DNA of 64,000 nt, taken from NCBI GenBank assembly GCA_013180625.2, contig SNVD02009060.1, forward strand, positions 1 to 64,000. Reading direction: 5' to 3'. Source of the stretch: Boswellia sacra (Eukaryota; Streptophyta; Magnoliopsida; Sapindales; Burseraceae). The number at the start of each line of letters is the position of its first letter. The first letter of the stretch is position 1. This document shows, one piece after another, positions 23,701-34,708 of the stretch. The notes below the pieces were generated by a model. That model searched no databases, had not been told where the DNA came from, and saw only the letters and a program-made list of their open reading frames with translations. Position numbers and translations under genes: made by a program.

Positions 23701-23958
23701 ACTAACACTTTGAAATCATCATTTTCCGATTGTGATAATGCATTCAATAATACAGTGGATATGGTCAACGATGCATTCCAATATGTTGATAGTGAACCCA
23801 AATGTTTGAAAAAGTTGCCAGATGATGCTGAAAAACCCTTATACCCGGGTTGCACCTCTAACACAAAATTTTCTGCCCTAATGAAACTATTTAACATAAA
23901 AGAGGTATGGTTGGTCAGATAAAAGTTTCTCTGAATTGCTTGATCTCATTAATCATAT
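23701..23958 (+). pseudogene. Fragment of a CACTA tnp2 transposase
   Basis: The frame reads a D/N-rich start, then AEKPLYPGCTSNTKFSALMK and, after a one-base frame change near 23905, a WSDKSFSELLDLIN block. LYPGC..(x)KFS, ..LK(L)..K and GWSDKSF are the hallmark of the N-terminal part of plant tnp2 (Transposase_21) proteins. The fragment stops exactly where the 3' LTR of element A begins, so it is the left flank of that insertion. The rest of the transposase is not on the other side. Confidence 0.8.
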
Positions 23959-25356
23959 TGACACATCCGAAATAGGATTGTCTCCCAAGTATAGGAGTGT
24001 CGAAGTAATAAACCCGGTGAGTCCGGGGTTGATCCACGAGAAAGGTGATTTTAGCGCTACAAACTATAAGTAAGTAAATATGATATGGATGCTTCAAAGG
24101 GAGGGCAAGATAATATCAACAAATATGGATAAAGAACATGTTCTTAAACAATAAATGAGAATAACACAAGAGAAATTAACACAATAATAATGAAAGCTAA
24201 GGTTAGGGGATCCGCCCTTGATATTTCAAATAAGGATAAATAACCCGTTTTAGTTATATGAATTATATTTGTTTCGTTACCAATATTTATACCACTACTT
24301 GTAAATGGGTTCAAGCATCCAATGTGCCAATCACCATATGTCTACAAAAAATCAAGGTTCCTAACTAGATTTGTGTCGGTAAGAAAGAACCATACAACAT
24401 CTAGAAAGGATCTAAGCATTGATGTGCCAAGGATTGTTAACAATGGATCAAGACTTCCACTTTACGAGTGGTGTCAAGATTGATTAAAAAAATAAATATA
24501 AATCATATAAAATAAACAATATTATGACAATTAAGCACATATTAAAGGGTTAGAGAATCCTTAGAGGGTTAGAGAATCCTTACTCTCATATCAAGGGTTT
24601 CACCCTTTCACCTTAGCAAGAGAGAAATTAGAAGAACATTATAATAGAAAGAAAATAAAATGCAAGAAAAAGGAAATTCATTAATAACATAAACACACAA
24701 AACACAATACAAGATCCTAGCCAAAGCCAAAATGTTCCAGCCAAGGCCAAGATGCCCTAATGGGTCACAAGGCACCTCTATTTATAGATGCATCCAGGGG
24801 CAAACTTGTCAAATTACAAGGGCATAATTGTCAAATATTAGTTGTAAATATCTTTGACAATTGGGATCATTAGGCACCGACTTTGACCATCAATTTTGAC
24901 GTTGAAATATTGAGAATTTTAATCACATGTCTCCATAAAAGTTGTAGATATTTCTCTCAGATTTCTAGAACATATTGATTTGAACAATTTGGATGCGTAT
25001 TTTGAGAGATACAGTTCAAATACTGAGGCCTGGTCAGACTGGGCTGAGACTGTAGATGGGTTCACTTCAAGCTCAATTTTGGTCCACTAAGAGCCCGAAT
25101 TTAATGATTCTTGTGAAATGTAATCTTGTCTACAATTGAATCAGCTTTCCAAAACATTAAGAATTGCACCATTCTGATCTACAAATAGAGAGTTATGCCC
25201 ATTTTACCGAACCTGTAACAAAACCAAAATTAAGAGGAAGTTAATTCCAAAGATGCAAAGACTACAAATATGCTTAAGTTGAGGAATTTAACGACACTAT
25301 TAATACAATATGATGAACTAAGCTCTTATTAAACATACATATTTAAGTGTTCATCA
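23959..25356 (-). repeat. 3' LTR of element A
   Basis: 1398 bp with TG...CA ends, inverted relative to 608-2098. It keeps the TATA-like box (complement of tatttata, about 24778-24786). A 19-base duplication of ggttagagaatcctta occurs near 24548-24583. Confidence 0.92.
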
Positions 25357-25391
25357 CACCCCCCAACTAGCTTATTGCTAGTCCCTAGCAA
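25357..25391 (-). promoter_or_regulatory. Polypurine tract and palindrome of element A
   Basis: On the minus strand a G run (ttggggggtg) sits directly before the LTR, preceded by the ttgctag-3 nt-ctagcaa palindrome. The layout is identical to 573-607. Confidence 0.75.
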
Positions 25392-25699
25392 TTAAAGCGT
25401 TATTATTTAGAAGTGATTTATAGAATTTTACATCCAAGGTGGTCATTATTGCACTCTCCTTGATTTTATCCAAATAAACAAACTCTCAACTGATTTTTTT
25501 TTTTTTAATGAATCATGTACCCTTCAGTCAAGATATCCACAAACCTTCTTTTGTGCTCAGTTGACACATGACTATGGGGCTTATTAGAAATATGCCATAT
25601 CGGTTCTAGTATTTGTTAAGGCTAACAACCTTAGGTAGGGGATATTCATTCATTTTATACATTTTTTTCTTTTTTTTTTCTCTTTTTTTTTTGAAGGAA

Positions 25700-25970
25700 T
25701 GCATCTTTAACCCATGTAGCGAGCCTTAAGCTAATGACTCCCAGACCAGTTGGCCTTAGGGCATTAGGTGTTAGGACACCCTTCGAGCTTAATGACTCGG
25801 GTTGCCGATGCTTTATTTTTGCATAGAAACTTGTGGATAGTGTAATGTTCAATCCCATTAAGCTTTCTCCTTAATCCATGTAGCGAGCTTTGGGCCAATA
25901 GCTCCCAAACCAGTTGGTCTTAGGGTATTAGGTGTTGAGGCACCCCTCGGGCTTAATTGCTTGAATTAAG
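25700..25970 (-). repeat. Paired 85-bp repeats in the 3' tail of element A
   Basis: Two diverged direct repeats (about 25709-25790 and 25869-25965), the same as 15-263 in opposite orientation. The region from here to 26684 is otherwise non-coding, with poly(T) runs and a (TG)n stretch near 26132. Confidence 0.78.
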
Positions 25971-26684
25971 GAGGCTACGAGATCAAACTTATCCACAATT
26001 GCTCTCTTTTTTTTCACTTTTCTTTTTTTTTTTTTTAAACTTTCTCCTTCCTTTGTGTTTTTATCCTAAACAAAACAAAAGAACTCAATATTATAGCATT
26101 TCATTTTGCCACCCACAATCATGCATCAAGGTATGTGTGTGTGTGTGAAGAAAGGTTCATGAATACTTGCTTAATGAGTACATAAGCATATAATTTTTAA
26201 ATGATAAGGTTGTGAGAGTTCATAGATTTGAATAATTCAAAGTCAAATGAATAAGACCTCCTTGTTATAAAATTCAAAAATCAAGACTAAATAATATCAA
26301 GTTAGCTAAAATGAGTTCACAAGATCAAAATAAAATGACAAATTGGTTAGAATGGGTTTCAAGAGTTCAAACTGGCCCTCCCTACTCTACCATTCCTGAC
26401 CTAGAATGCGTCTCAAGAGGATTTGAACTCCTTACACCACACTCTGAATCTAATTACTAACTCGCTTTTCTTTTTTGCAAGAAAAAAGAAAATTCAAGAC
26501 ACACTCATGTCTACTATCCTTCCCCCCCAACCAAATGAAACATTGTCCTCAATATTTAAATGTAGAGAGATAAAGTATAGGAAACATTACCTGAAGCTTC
26601 TGTTATTCAAGAGAGATGACCTGAAAGACTCATAAAATAACATGCTAAAAATAAAATAAAATAAAATAACGGACAAGAAAAAAA

Positions 26685-27331
26685 TTACAAACGGAGATTC
26701 AGATCCAATTTGCACTTTTTGTTTTGCCCTCCTGCCCAATTAATTTGAGTACTAGCTGGGTTAGGTTCATACTCAACTTCTTGTAATTTGTCAAGTAACT
26801 CACCAGCAGAAGTGGCAGAAACAAGGATCTTTCTCGCTGAATGAGGGATAAAATTCTGTTCCACAGCTGCATCAACAAAACTTATCAAAGGATCAAAGAA
26901 ATTTTTTACATTCAACAAACCTATGGGTTTTTGATGGAGATTCAGTTGGGCCCAAGAGGCAATTTGAAAAATTTCTTCAAGAGTGCCAAAGCCACCTGGT
27001 AAAGCAATAAAGGCATCTGAATTGATGAGCATATGTGCCATGCGTTCATGCATAGAGAAGACCTGTAACTCCGTCCCAACCATTTTTCCAACGATGCTTT
27101 CTATGGCTAAAGCTTTAGGAATAACTCCTAAAACTTGACTACCTCCTACATGTGCAGCTGTTGACACACAACCCATTAACCCGAGGCTACCTCCCCATAA
27201 ACCACATGAATCTTTCTTTCAGCCAGTAGCTACAAGATATTTGGCTACTTCTACAAATTTCTCACTTTTACCGGTCGAGATCCGCAGAATACACATATCC
27301 TTTGGATTCGACGTTTTGAAGTTCCCTCCAT
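26685..27331 (-). pseudogene. LOG: LOG-like cytokinin riboside 5'-monophosphate phosphoribohydrolase, element A copy
   Basis: LOG enzymes release active cytokinin bases from cytokinin nucleotides in the cytosol. From an ATG at 27331 the frame reads RIQRICVFCGS, the start of every plant LOG, then shifts frame and meets stops. From 27176 it is open to the end: STAAHVGGSQVLGVIPKALA, MHERMAHM, ALPGGFGTLEEIFQIASWAQ, KPIGLLNV. The PGGxGTxxE nucleotide/catalytic motif is intact, but the Lys that normally follows Arg in MHxRK is Met. About 215 codons, the full LOG length. It has no introns, unlike host LOG genes, which suggests capture from mRNA. It lies inside the retrotransposon in sense, 315 bp after the Cys-rich ORF. 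A shifted frame and an in-frame TGA between codons 20 and 50 make it a pseudogene now. Confidence 0.9.
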
Positions 27332-27646
27332 GTCTATGCAACTCTCTAACTATGTGTGAAGAAGAAAACAAGACATGTGGTATTTATGGAGTGTAAAAAG
27401 GTATGCTAATGATGATATCTATCTAGGTAGCTCGATTGTTTGTTGAAAAAGTTGACAATAATGCATAAAAATTCAAAAGATGATGCAATAAGACACCATA
27501 AGTCAAACAAAAGATACAAATTCAAAAATGACAGCTATGAGGTATAAAAATTCAAAAATAATGGCACGCATGCATATGTACAGGTAGTTGTGACTATGGC
27601 TCACATCTTCCTCTGGTTTTACGTCCAGAAACGGCTTAAACACCTT
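27332..27646 (-). other. Spacer between the Cys-rich ORF and LOG in element A
   Basis: 315 bp with no recognisable coding or repeat structure. The corresponding spacer in element B is 619 bp and holds a tandem repeat. Confidence 0.6.
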
Positions 27647-28195
27647 CTATGAGTTAGGGATATGCTTCCCATCCAATTTTCTTATAAACTGGCAAACAGG
27701 GTCATTTTGAGTCAGATTCCCAAGACTATAGCGTTCTTGCTCATCTCGGAATTGTGTCCACAAATTAAAAATTTCAAGCTGCACAAGTCCACAAGAATGC
27801 GTCTCAAGAGTCACTCGGATATCATCCAAAGACTCCTTACTCAGTCCATTCTTGATGAACTGTAGTTTATCCTCCCGATTATTAGACAAATATCCCAAGG
27901 AGCGGCAACGCTGGTTACAAGTCCATCTTGCACATTTGGGACAAACTTGTAACCTTTTCGCTCTTCGCTTTTTGGCGTAAGAGCTTTTTCCAATACCTGG
28001 CATGTGAGAAACAAGATTATCTAAAAATTCATAGGAAAATCAGACCTTGGCTTCAATTAACCATCTTACTTCGACAGGCATACCCTTAAGCATCAACATC
28101 CTTACTCTTTCTACGCGAGCTTTGTAAATTTTAAGCAAATCATTTGGAGGAAGAAAGGGAAAATGTTTTTGCAGATTTGAGAGAACGGTGTCCAT
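27647..28195 (-). pseudogene. Basic Cys-rich (CX2CX4CX3C) retrotransposon protein, element A copy
   Basis: The 183-codon frame runs from ATG at 28195 to the stop at 27647, broken by one TGA at codon 52 where element B has Arg (a CGA to TGA change). The N-terminal 50 residues are helical and end VRWLIEAKV. A Gly-Lys-Ser-Tyr stretch and a basic patch (YAKKRRAKRLQ) then lead into CPKCARWTCNQRC, a four-Cys zinc-binding pattern. The C-terminal 80 residues (NREDKLQFIKNGLS, NLWTQFRDE, NDPVCQFIRKLDG) are well conserved with the element B copy. The basic patch followed by a Cys cluster recalls the small nucleic-acid-binding proteins of carlaviruses; this is a resemblance judged by eye. A role in RNA binding or silencing suppression is only a guess. 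Confidence 0.8.
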
Positions 28196-28246
28196 GTGAA
28201 AATGCGAGAAAAGAAAGGAAAATGAATGCAAGGTGAGCAACAGTTT

Positions 28247-29170
28247 TTAGGGAACTGAAAAACCGACTTTAAAAGCCACGGAGTACCGTATCCGCCAATT
28301 GACCGGGAAACAAAATAAAAACACACAACTAAAATAAAATAAAAACAAACTAGAAATGATAGCAAAAATCAAGAACAAAAATAAAAATATGGCACCGATG
28401 GATGAAATTTGAACAATCATAAAAAAAAGCCAAAAGAGGAATCTCTTCGAAAGTAATATACCACGGTCAAAAATATGCCATTGAGGTGGTACCTTTCTTT
28501 TTCCTTTATTTGTAAGAATGGAAGAGATTACCACTAGTTGAATTTGTTTGTCCTTGAGGCATGCATGCCTTTGTTCAAAACATGGCTCCCAACTCTTAAA
28601 CTCTTTCACTTGTACAAAATCAAGTAATGAAAATTCTTTAGAAGCAATGGGCACTAGTTGTATATTTGCTTTAAATGAACTAGTTAACCCAATTTCTAAA
28701 GGACTTGAAAAATTTTCATTTTGGATATAGTCTTCCACGTTAATCTTATTAGCTTCCTCACATTCATCATGCTTGAAAAATTCATTATTGTCAAAATTTT
28801 GGTTGTGTTCCTTTGCATGATGACATGAGGGCATAAATGAGGATTCGATCTCTTCCTTGTTAGGTGTAGGTTTATTAACCTCTTCCTTACCCTTTAAGAT
28901 TGATTCATCATCTTTCTCATAAGGGTTAAGAATATGTTCTTTATCAACCTTACCATCGTGAAGAGTACTGACCGAATCTTCATCTAGATGTTGGCCACTT
29001 GGATTACTCACATGTGGATTGATGGAGTTTGGCTCTAGTTGAGATGGAAATTCACTTTTCTCATGAGGACTAAGTGCAAATGCAAACTTTTCAAAAGCAT
29101 CGTTAAAGTTCGCCATAGTATGAGTAATTTGACTATTAAAAGCCTCTTGCTTTATAATGAATGAATTCAA
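28247..29170 (-). CDS. Acidic, low-complexity ORF of element A, end of the gag region
   Basis: 307 codons, open throughout. The first 130 residues are rich in Asn, Glu, Asp and Lys (ITHTMANFNDAFEKF, then repeated acidic stretches). The middle has LLDFVQVKEFKSWEPCFEQR and VPPQWHIFDRGILL, which resembles text at the end of gag-pol-like ORFs in plant gypsy elements. The last 90 residues are Phe/Leu/Ile-rich and may be read-through of non-coding DNA. It follows the zinc knuckle closely. There are no protease motifs. Probably the linker of the element's polyprotein after internal deletion of pol. Function unknown. Confidence 0.5.
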   Translation of the reverse strand: MNSFIIKQEAFNSQITHTMANFNDAFEKFAFALSPHEKSEFPSQLEPNSINPHVSNPSGQHLDEDSVSTLHDGKVDKEHILNPYEKDDESILKGKEEVNKPTPNKEEIESSFMPSCHHAKEHNQNFDNNEFFKHDECEEANKINVEDYIQNENFSSPLEIGLTSSFKANIQLVPIASKEFSLLDFVQVKEFKSWEPCFEQRHACLKDKQIQLVVISSILTNKGKRKVPPQWHIFDRGILLSKRFLFWLFFMIVQISSIGAIFLFLFLIFAIISSLFLFYFSCVFLFCFPVNWRIRYSVAFKVGFSVP

Positions 29171-29251
29171 TGTTTCTTCAAGATTCTCATAAGATGTATG
29201 ATCATGAGATTTTTGAAAATTTTGATATGATTGAAAGGGAGGTTGGTAAGA

Positions 29252-30188
29252 TTATGTATTATTATCATTCCGCCAATCAGAATTCAAGTGATTTTTCCAT
29301 CCAAAATTCTGTGAGTAAAGATTAGGATTTGACCTTTGAAAAGTGTTGACAACATTGGTTTGTTCATGGAGACTTTTCCTAAAGGTAGGCATAATTGGGC
29401 AATCATCCGTAGGATGATCACTAGAATTACAAGTGTGACAGATAATTTCTTGCATAGGTCACATTTCTAAATCCTCGACTTTTCTAGCTAGGGATGCAAA
29501 TTTAGCATGATGATCATGATTCTCCCTAATGTTATAAATGCCTCTACTAGATGTTCTTGGTACCTCATAGGTGCCAACATTTTTCAATTTTGAGCATTTT
29601 TCACTAGTAAGTCTAGGTAATCCATAGATTCATCAGGGTCTTTGTTTTCAAATTGTCCATTACACATTAAATCTACCATGTGCCTAGCTTGATGTATTAG
29701 ACCTTCGTAGAAAATTAAAACTAGTCTCCATGTTTCCAAACCAAGGTGAGGACAAGTATTGAGCAATGCTTTATACATATCCCAACATTGGTAAAAGGTT
29801 TCTCATTGTTTTTGAGTGAAATTGATGATTGCCCTTTGAGAGAATTTGTTCTATAGGGAGGAAAGAATTTTTTAAGAAATCGTTGTTGCATTTCATCCCA
29901 TGAGCTAATAGATCATGACCTAAGATTTTGTAGCCATGTTTTAGCTTTATCTTTTAAAGAAAAAGGAAAAAGCTTTAATCTAAAAATGTTTATGCTACAA
30001 TTTAGGTTATTAAAGGTATTGCAAAACTCTTTAAATTCTCTCAAGTGCAAAAATGGGTTTTCAACATCTAGGCCATGAAAGTGGGGTAAGAATTGAATGA
30101 AATCCAGTTCATGATTGAAATATTTTGCATCACAAGGGAAGACTATGCATGATTGTGCACAACTTCTTCTAAAATTTATGGTGTCCAT
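29252..30188 (-). pseudogene. Athila-like gag of element A, frameshifted
   Basis: Gag would form the particle and package RNA. The N-terminal part (30188-29913) carries LDFIQFLPHFHGLDVENPFL and LKLFPFSLKDKAKTWLQNL, the plant gypsy gag core. The next part (about 29905-29800, another frame) reads SWDEMQQRFLKKFFPPYRTN. 29778-29584 has TWRLVLIFYEGLIHQARHMV and DPDESMDYLDLLVKNAQN. 29455-29252 has the zinc knuckle CHTCNSSDHPTDDCP (CX2CX4HX4C pattern). Frame changes and a stop separate these parts, so the product is broken. Order and spacing match an intact gag. Confidence 0.85.
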
Positions 30189-30417
30189 TTATGTTCTTGA
30201 TTGGGTATGAGCATGGTTTTTTTTTTTTTTTTTAGAGAAGATGAGTGATTCCCAACAATTTTACCAATTGATGCAAAAAGAAAGAAAAGATGAACTCATG
30301 CAAGAAAAAATAAAAATAGAAATGGGGAGAGAATGGATGAACATATGCAAGAAAAATAAAAATAGAAATGGGAAAATAAAATACTTACAATTTTGTACGC
30401 CAAACATTACCTTCCCA
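30189..30417 (-). other. Leader of element A
   Basis: Between primer site and gag. Contains a poly(T) run (30219-30232) and a tandem repeat of about 50 bp (30295-30378: aagaaaaa/taaaaatagaaatggg units). No coding content. Confidence 0.55.
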
Positions 30418-30430
30418 GGCAACGGCGCCA
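30418..30430 (-). promoter_or_regulatory. Primer-binding site for tRNA-Asp (element A)
   Basis: On the plus strand ggcaacggcgcca equals the 3' end of plant tRNA-Asp, so the minus strand of the element can pair with it. Six bases separate it from the LTR end. Confidence 0.88.
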
Positions 30431-30436
30431 AAAACT

Positions 30437-31651
30437 TGACACATCCGAAATAAGATTGTCTCCCAAGTATAGTAGTGTCGAAGTAATAAACCCGGTGAGT
30501 CCGGGGTCGATCCAGGAGGAAGGTGATTTTAGCACTACAAACTATAAGTAAGCAAATATGATATGGATGCTTCAAAGTGATGGCAAGATAATATCAACAA
30601 ATATGGGTAAAGAACAAGTTCTTAAACAATAAATGAGAATAACACAAGAGAAATTAACACAATAATAATGAAAGCTAAGGTTAGGGGATCTGCCCTTGAT
30701 ATTTCAAATAAGGATAACCAACCCGTTTTAGTTATATGAATTATATTTGTTTCGTTACCAATATTTATACCACTACTTGTAAATGGGTTCAAGCATCCAA
30801 TATGTCAATCATCATATGTCTACAACAAATCAAGGTTTCTAACTAGATTCGTGTCGGTAAGGAAGAACCATACATCATCTAGAAAGGATCCATGCATTTG
30901 ATGTGCCAAGGATTGCCGACAATGGATCAAGACCTCCACTTTACGAGTGGTGTCAAGATTGATTAAGAAAATAAATATAAATCATATAAAATAAACAACA
31001 CAATATTACAACAATTAAGCACATATCAAAGGGTTAGAGAATCCTTACTCTCATATCAAGGGTTTCACCCTTTCACCTTAGCAATAGAGAAATTAGAAAG
31101 ACATTATAAGAGAAAGAAAATAAAATGCAAGAAAAAGAAAATTCATTAATAACATAAACACACAAATACAAAACAAGATCCTAGCCAAAGCCAAAATGTT
31201 CCAGCCAAGGCCAAGATGCCCTAATGGGTCACAAGCCACCTCTATTTATAGATACATCCAGGGGCAAACTTGTCAAATTACAAGGGCATAATTGTCAAAT
31301 ATTAGTTGTAAATATCTTTGACAATTGGGATCATTATGCACCGACTTTGACCATCAATTTTGACATCGAAATGTTGTGAATTTTAATCACATGTCTTCAT
31401 GAAAGTTGTATATATTTCTCTCAGCTTTCTAGAACATATTTATTTTTACAATTTGGATACGTATTTTGAGAGATACGGTCCAAATACTGAGGCCTGGTCA
31501 GACTCGGCCGAGACTATAGATGGGTTCACTTCAAGCCCAATTTCGGTCTACTAAGAGCCCGAATTTGATTATGCTTGTGAAATGCAATCTCTAGACAATG
31601 AATCAGCTTTCCAAAAACATTAAAGAATTGCACCATTCTGATTAGAAATAG

Positions 31652-31693
<42 letters not shown>

Positions 31694-31859
31694 GCTATTG
31701 CCATTTTTACCAAACCTGTAACAAAACCAAAATTAAGAGGAAGTTAATTCCAAAGATGCAAAGACTACAAATATGCTTAAGTTGAGGAATTTAATGACAC
31801 TATTAATGCAATATGATGAACTAAGATCTTATTAAACATACATATTTAAGTATTCATCA
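30437..31859 (-). repeat. 5' LTR of element A, with a poly-G insert
   Basis: About 1423 bp, TG...CA ends, homologous to 23959-25356. The two LTRs differ by many point changes, so the insertion is old. One segment that reads agagagttatgccc in the 3' LTR is replaced here by a 38-base G run. Confidence 0.92.
31655..31692. repeat. 38-base poly-G tract
   Basis: An uninterrupted run of G from 31655 to 31692, preceded by ggga, inside the 5' LTR. No other family-A LTR in the window has it. Such runs are rare in plant DNA and may be an assembly artefact or a filled gap. Confidence 0.95.
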
Positions 31860-32750
31860 CAATCTCCGACACCAATTTTGCTACTAATGATTGAAAATTC
31901 AAGACAATTACGGATCAAGATTTCTAATCTAGCAATAGACAACAACCAGATTTATATTCAGTTGGCCACCCCAAATACAATCAGAAAGCAATCATAAGCA
32001 TTAGATATGGGAAAATACAAGCAACTTCAATTGAAGAATTGGATAACAACTTCTTACACAATCAACTCACAAAAACCATATCAAGGGCTTTAAAATCACC
32101 CTCAACCAATTCAAATTCAGTTACACATGTTCAAAAACGTGGTAACTACAATACAACATACAAATTTTCCAGAAAATGAAAGGGAAGGGAAAAACTTAGC
32201 AATTCTAATGTAAATCTCTTTGAATTATAGTTCTTCCTCTTTCCAAGCTTTCTTTCTCCTTCAAGAACTCCAGGAAATGAAAGAAATCCAGAGCTGCAGC
32301 CTCTACCACGTTCTCCCCTCTTCAAGTTATGAAAATAAAACCCTAAAATGTTTTTAAATACTCTGCTACAGTAAACTGCTACAGTGTCCCGTATTATACA
32401 TGCTACAGTGATTTGTGGAATTACATTTCTATACTTCTCACACTGTTTTGATTACAACTTTTGGTACACTGAATGGATTTATAAACCGTAAATTTCTCAG
32501 AAAATAGACTTCGAGAGTTTTCCAACGGTATATAATATGTATCGGGTTCATTGTATATCAATACAATTAAATCCAGAGAAGATGGTTGACTAGTAGAGGT
32601 GAAAATGAACGGTTTTACTCCATTTTTGTGCAAGTTGCTCCAAAACTCCTACAACATCAAAACCACACAAAAACATAAAAATACCAAGGAATATAGCAAA
32701 GAAACATGGACGAATTGATATGAAAATGATATATAAATAGACACTTATCG
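31860..32750 (-). repeat. Truncated 3' LTR of element B
   Basis: Aligns with about 39643-40530 of the 5' LTR. Its first base is changed (CGATAAGTG where TGATA is expected). It stops at the junction with the 5' LTR of element A. Confidence 0.88.
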
Positions 32751-32764
32751 AATTCCCCCACACT
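32751..32764 (-). promoter_or_regulatory. Polypurine tract of element B
   Basis: On the minus strand aagtgtgggggaatt lies directly before the 3' LTR. This is the standard polypurine form of Athila/Tat elements. Confidence 0.8.
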
Positions 32765-34708
32765 TAAACTTTGCTAGTCCTCGAGCAACTACGACGATAT
32801 GAAACAAAACTAAATCGAAACATATTCAAAGAAAAAAATTAAAACACACATTTTTTTAGCTTGCAAATAGGCCTCAAAGATTGTACTTAATTATAACCCA
32901 AGGAAAACTTCAAAATAATGTACTTGATCAAGAATTTTATCTCAAAGATTAGTTTCGCTTCATTTCAATTCCTCAAGTGTGTGTGTGTGTAGAGCCATTC
33001 TCACCTAATCACTTGTAACCCGGATGAGTTTATGCATAAAAATGAATCATATTTAATATTAAAGATGTGTGTATAAATGAACTCCATAGGCCTGCTTTTC
33101 AAGTCACTCTCCACTAATGTAGACATGCACAACACCAAGGATCAAGTAGGACTTTATTAAGCTTGTAACGTTTGGCTGGGGTGAAGGTATGATAAAGGAT
33201 AATAATTTGGCTAAAATCACCCACAAACACATAAATCATTCAAGACTATGTAGAGCTCAACCCTATAACACAACTTTATTTCAATTCACCAAGTTACTAC
33301 CCCAAACTTATTTAGAACACTCAATCTTTTTTTTTTGTAGAAAACAAAAGAAAACTACGCCCCCACACTTTATTGTTTCATTCTTTTTAAGAACACTTAA
33401 GGGTATAGATCTCTTATTCTTCTTCTTTTGTTCTCTTTTTTTTCTTTTTTTATTACACTTCCCCTCCCCCACACTTAAACAACACAATGTCACCAATGTG
33501 TAAGTATGTGGACAATAAGTACAGATTGGCTTTTTTCTTTTTTTCTTTTTTTCTTTTTTTTTCAAACACAATGGAACTCACTTGCATTGCTCATGACACA
33601 TTTCAACCTCCTCTAACTTCCCAAAACCAGAACATAGCTCAAAATTTAATTGTGAATGATCTACATGCTCATAGGTAAGGGATAAACTGTTTGGAACAAA
33701 TTCATTTGAGGTTGGGAAATCTTTTAGTGAGTTAACAAAGAAAAAGGCTTACAAAGGCTCAAAGGGGTAACTAGGGATCAATTTCAGTCAAGGTTGGCTA
33801 TTAAGGCTCAAATGGTCCAAAGATGGCCTAAATCATTTCCCCAATGTTGCACAGCCTAGGATTTCGCCTTGAGTGACCATCAAACAAGTTCTAGAAATCA
33901 TTGAAATCTGAAGAAACATTTAAATTACATAAACTTTCTCTAAGTGAACAAATAACTCAGTGATAATAGCTCAGTGCTCAATGTTGCGGAAGGAATCAAA
34001 GGCAAAGCGAAAACCAATAAACATTTCAAGCACACAGATCCATGCATCATTTATCATTTTCCAAGAGTTATTCTTAATTAAATCATTGCCTTATCATTGG
34101 CCCATAAAATGCAAGAGAAGAGGTACGTGGCATTGTTACACCTGAGTCAAGATTGTATATTTCAACAATCCTTAGGATCAGTAGCCCGCAGACTTAAGGT
34201 TTCCAGCCTATATACCTTTATATGAAAGAACAAAATAAGATACAAGACACTTCAAACAACATGAAATAAACAAACTACAGATTTATTTAGAGAGAATGCG
34301 TTTCAAGGGTTAAAGAAACCCCATATTCTGCCATTCTCAAGTTTTTTCCACAATTTTTTCTTTTTTGAATCGAAACTGATAAAGACTAAAACACATAACA
34401 ACTCTAAATTACATAAAACTAAACTTACTCATAAAATAACAAAGTCCAACAAGTCAGCAAACAATGGGTCTAAAAAGTTTAGAAGTTAGCCTCCTTATTC
34501 AGCCATTATGGATTAAAGAAATCCAGAATGCGTTTCAAGAGAACTTGAACTTTTTAAGCCACCACTCTAAAAGCCAAGATTAGAAAATATTACCTAGGGT
34601 GAAAGAAACAACCTGAAAAAAAACTCAAAAGAAATGACATTAAAAAAAAATCAAATAAACGCAATAAAGAGAAAGCACACAAAAATGAAGCAAACCAGCA
34701 GATAGAGA
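32765..34708 (-). other. Non-coding 3' tail of element B
   Basis: No gene. Pyrimidine-rich runs (33330-33570) make spurious frames on both strands. Tails of this kind, between the last ORF and the 3' LTR, are common in Athila-like elements. Confidence 0.6.

Larger units (their letters stand above)
23959..31859 (-). mobile_element. Element A: non-autonomous Ty3/gypsy retrotransposon carrying a Cys-rich ORF and a LOG gene
   Basis: Read on the minus strand: 5' LTR (31859-30437), tRNA-Asp primer site (30430-30418), gag remains (30188-29252), an acidic ORF (29170-28247), a Cys-rich basic ORF (28195-27647), a LOG homologue (27331-26685), a non-coding tail with paired repeats, a polypurine tract and the 3' LTR (25356-23959). 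There is no protease, reverse transcriptase, RNase H or integrase, so it would need a partner for movement. Gag type and tRNA-Asp priming suggest the Athila/Tat side of Ty3/gypsy. The flanks differ (catat before 23959; caatc after 31859): left is a CACTA tnp2 piece, right is the LTR of element B, so no target duplication is seen. Confidence 0.9.

Noticed and set aside
33189..33571. Open frames of about 90-104 codons on both strands
   Set aside because: They come from poly(T)/poly(CT) runs in the tail of element B.
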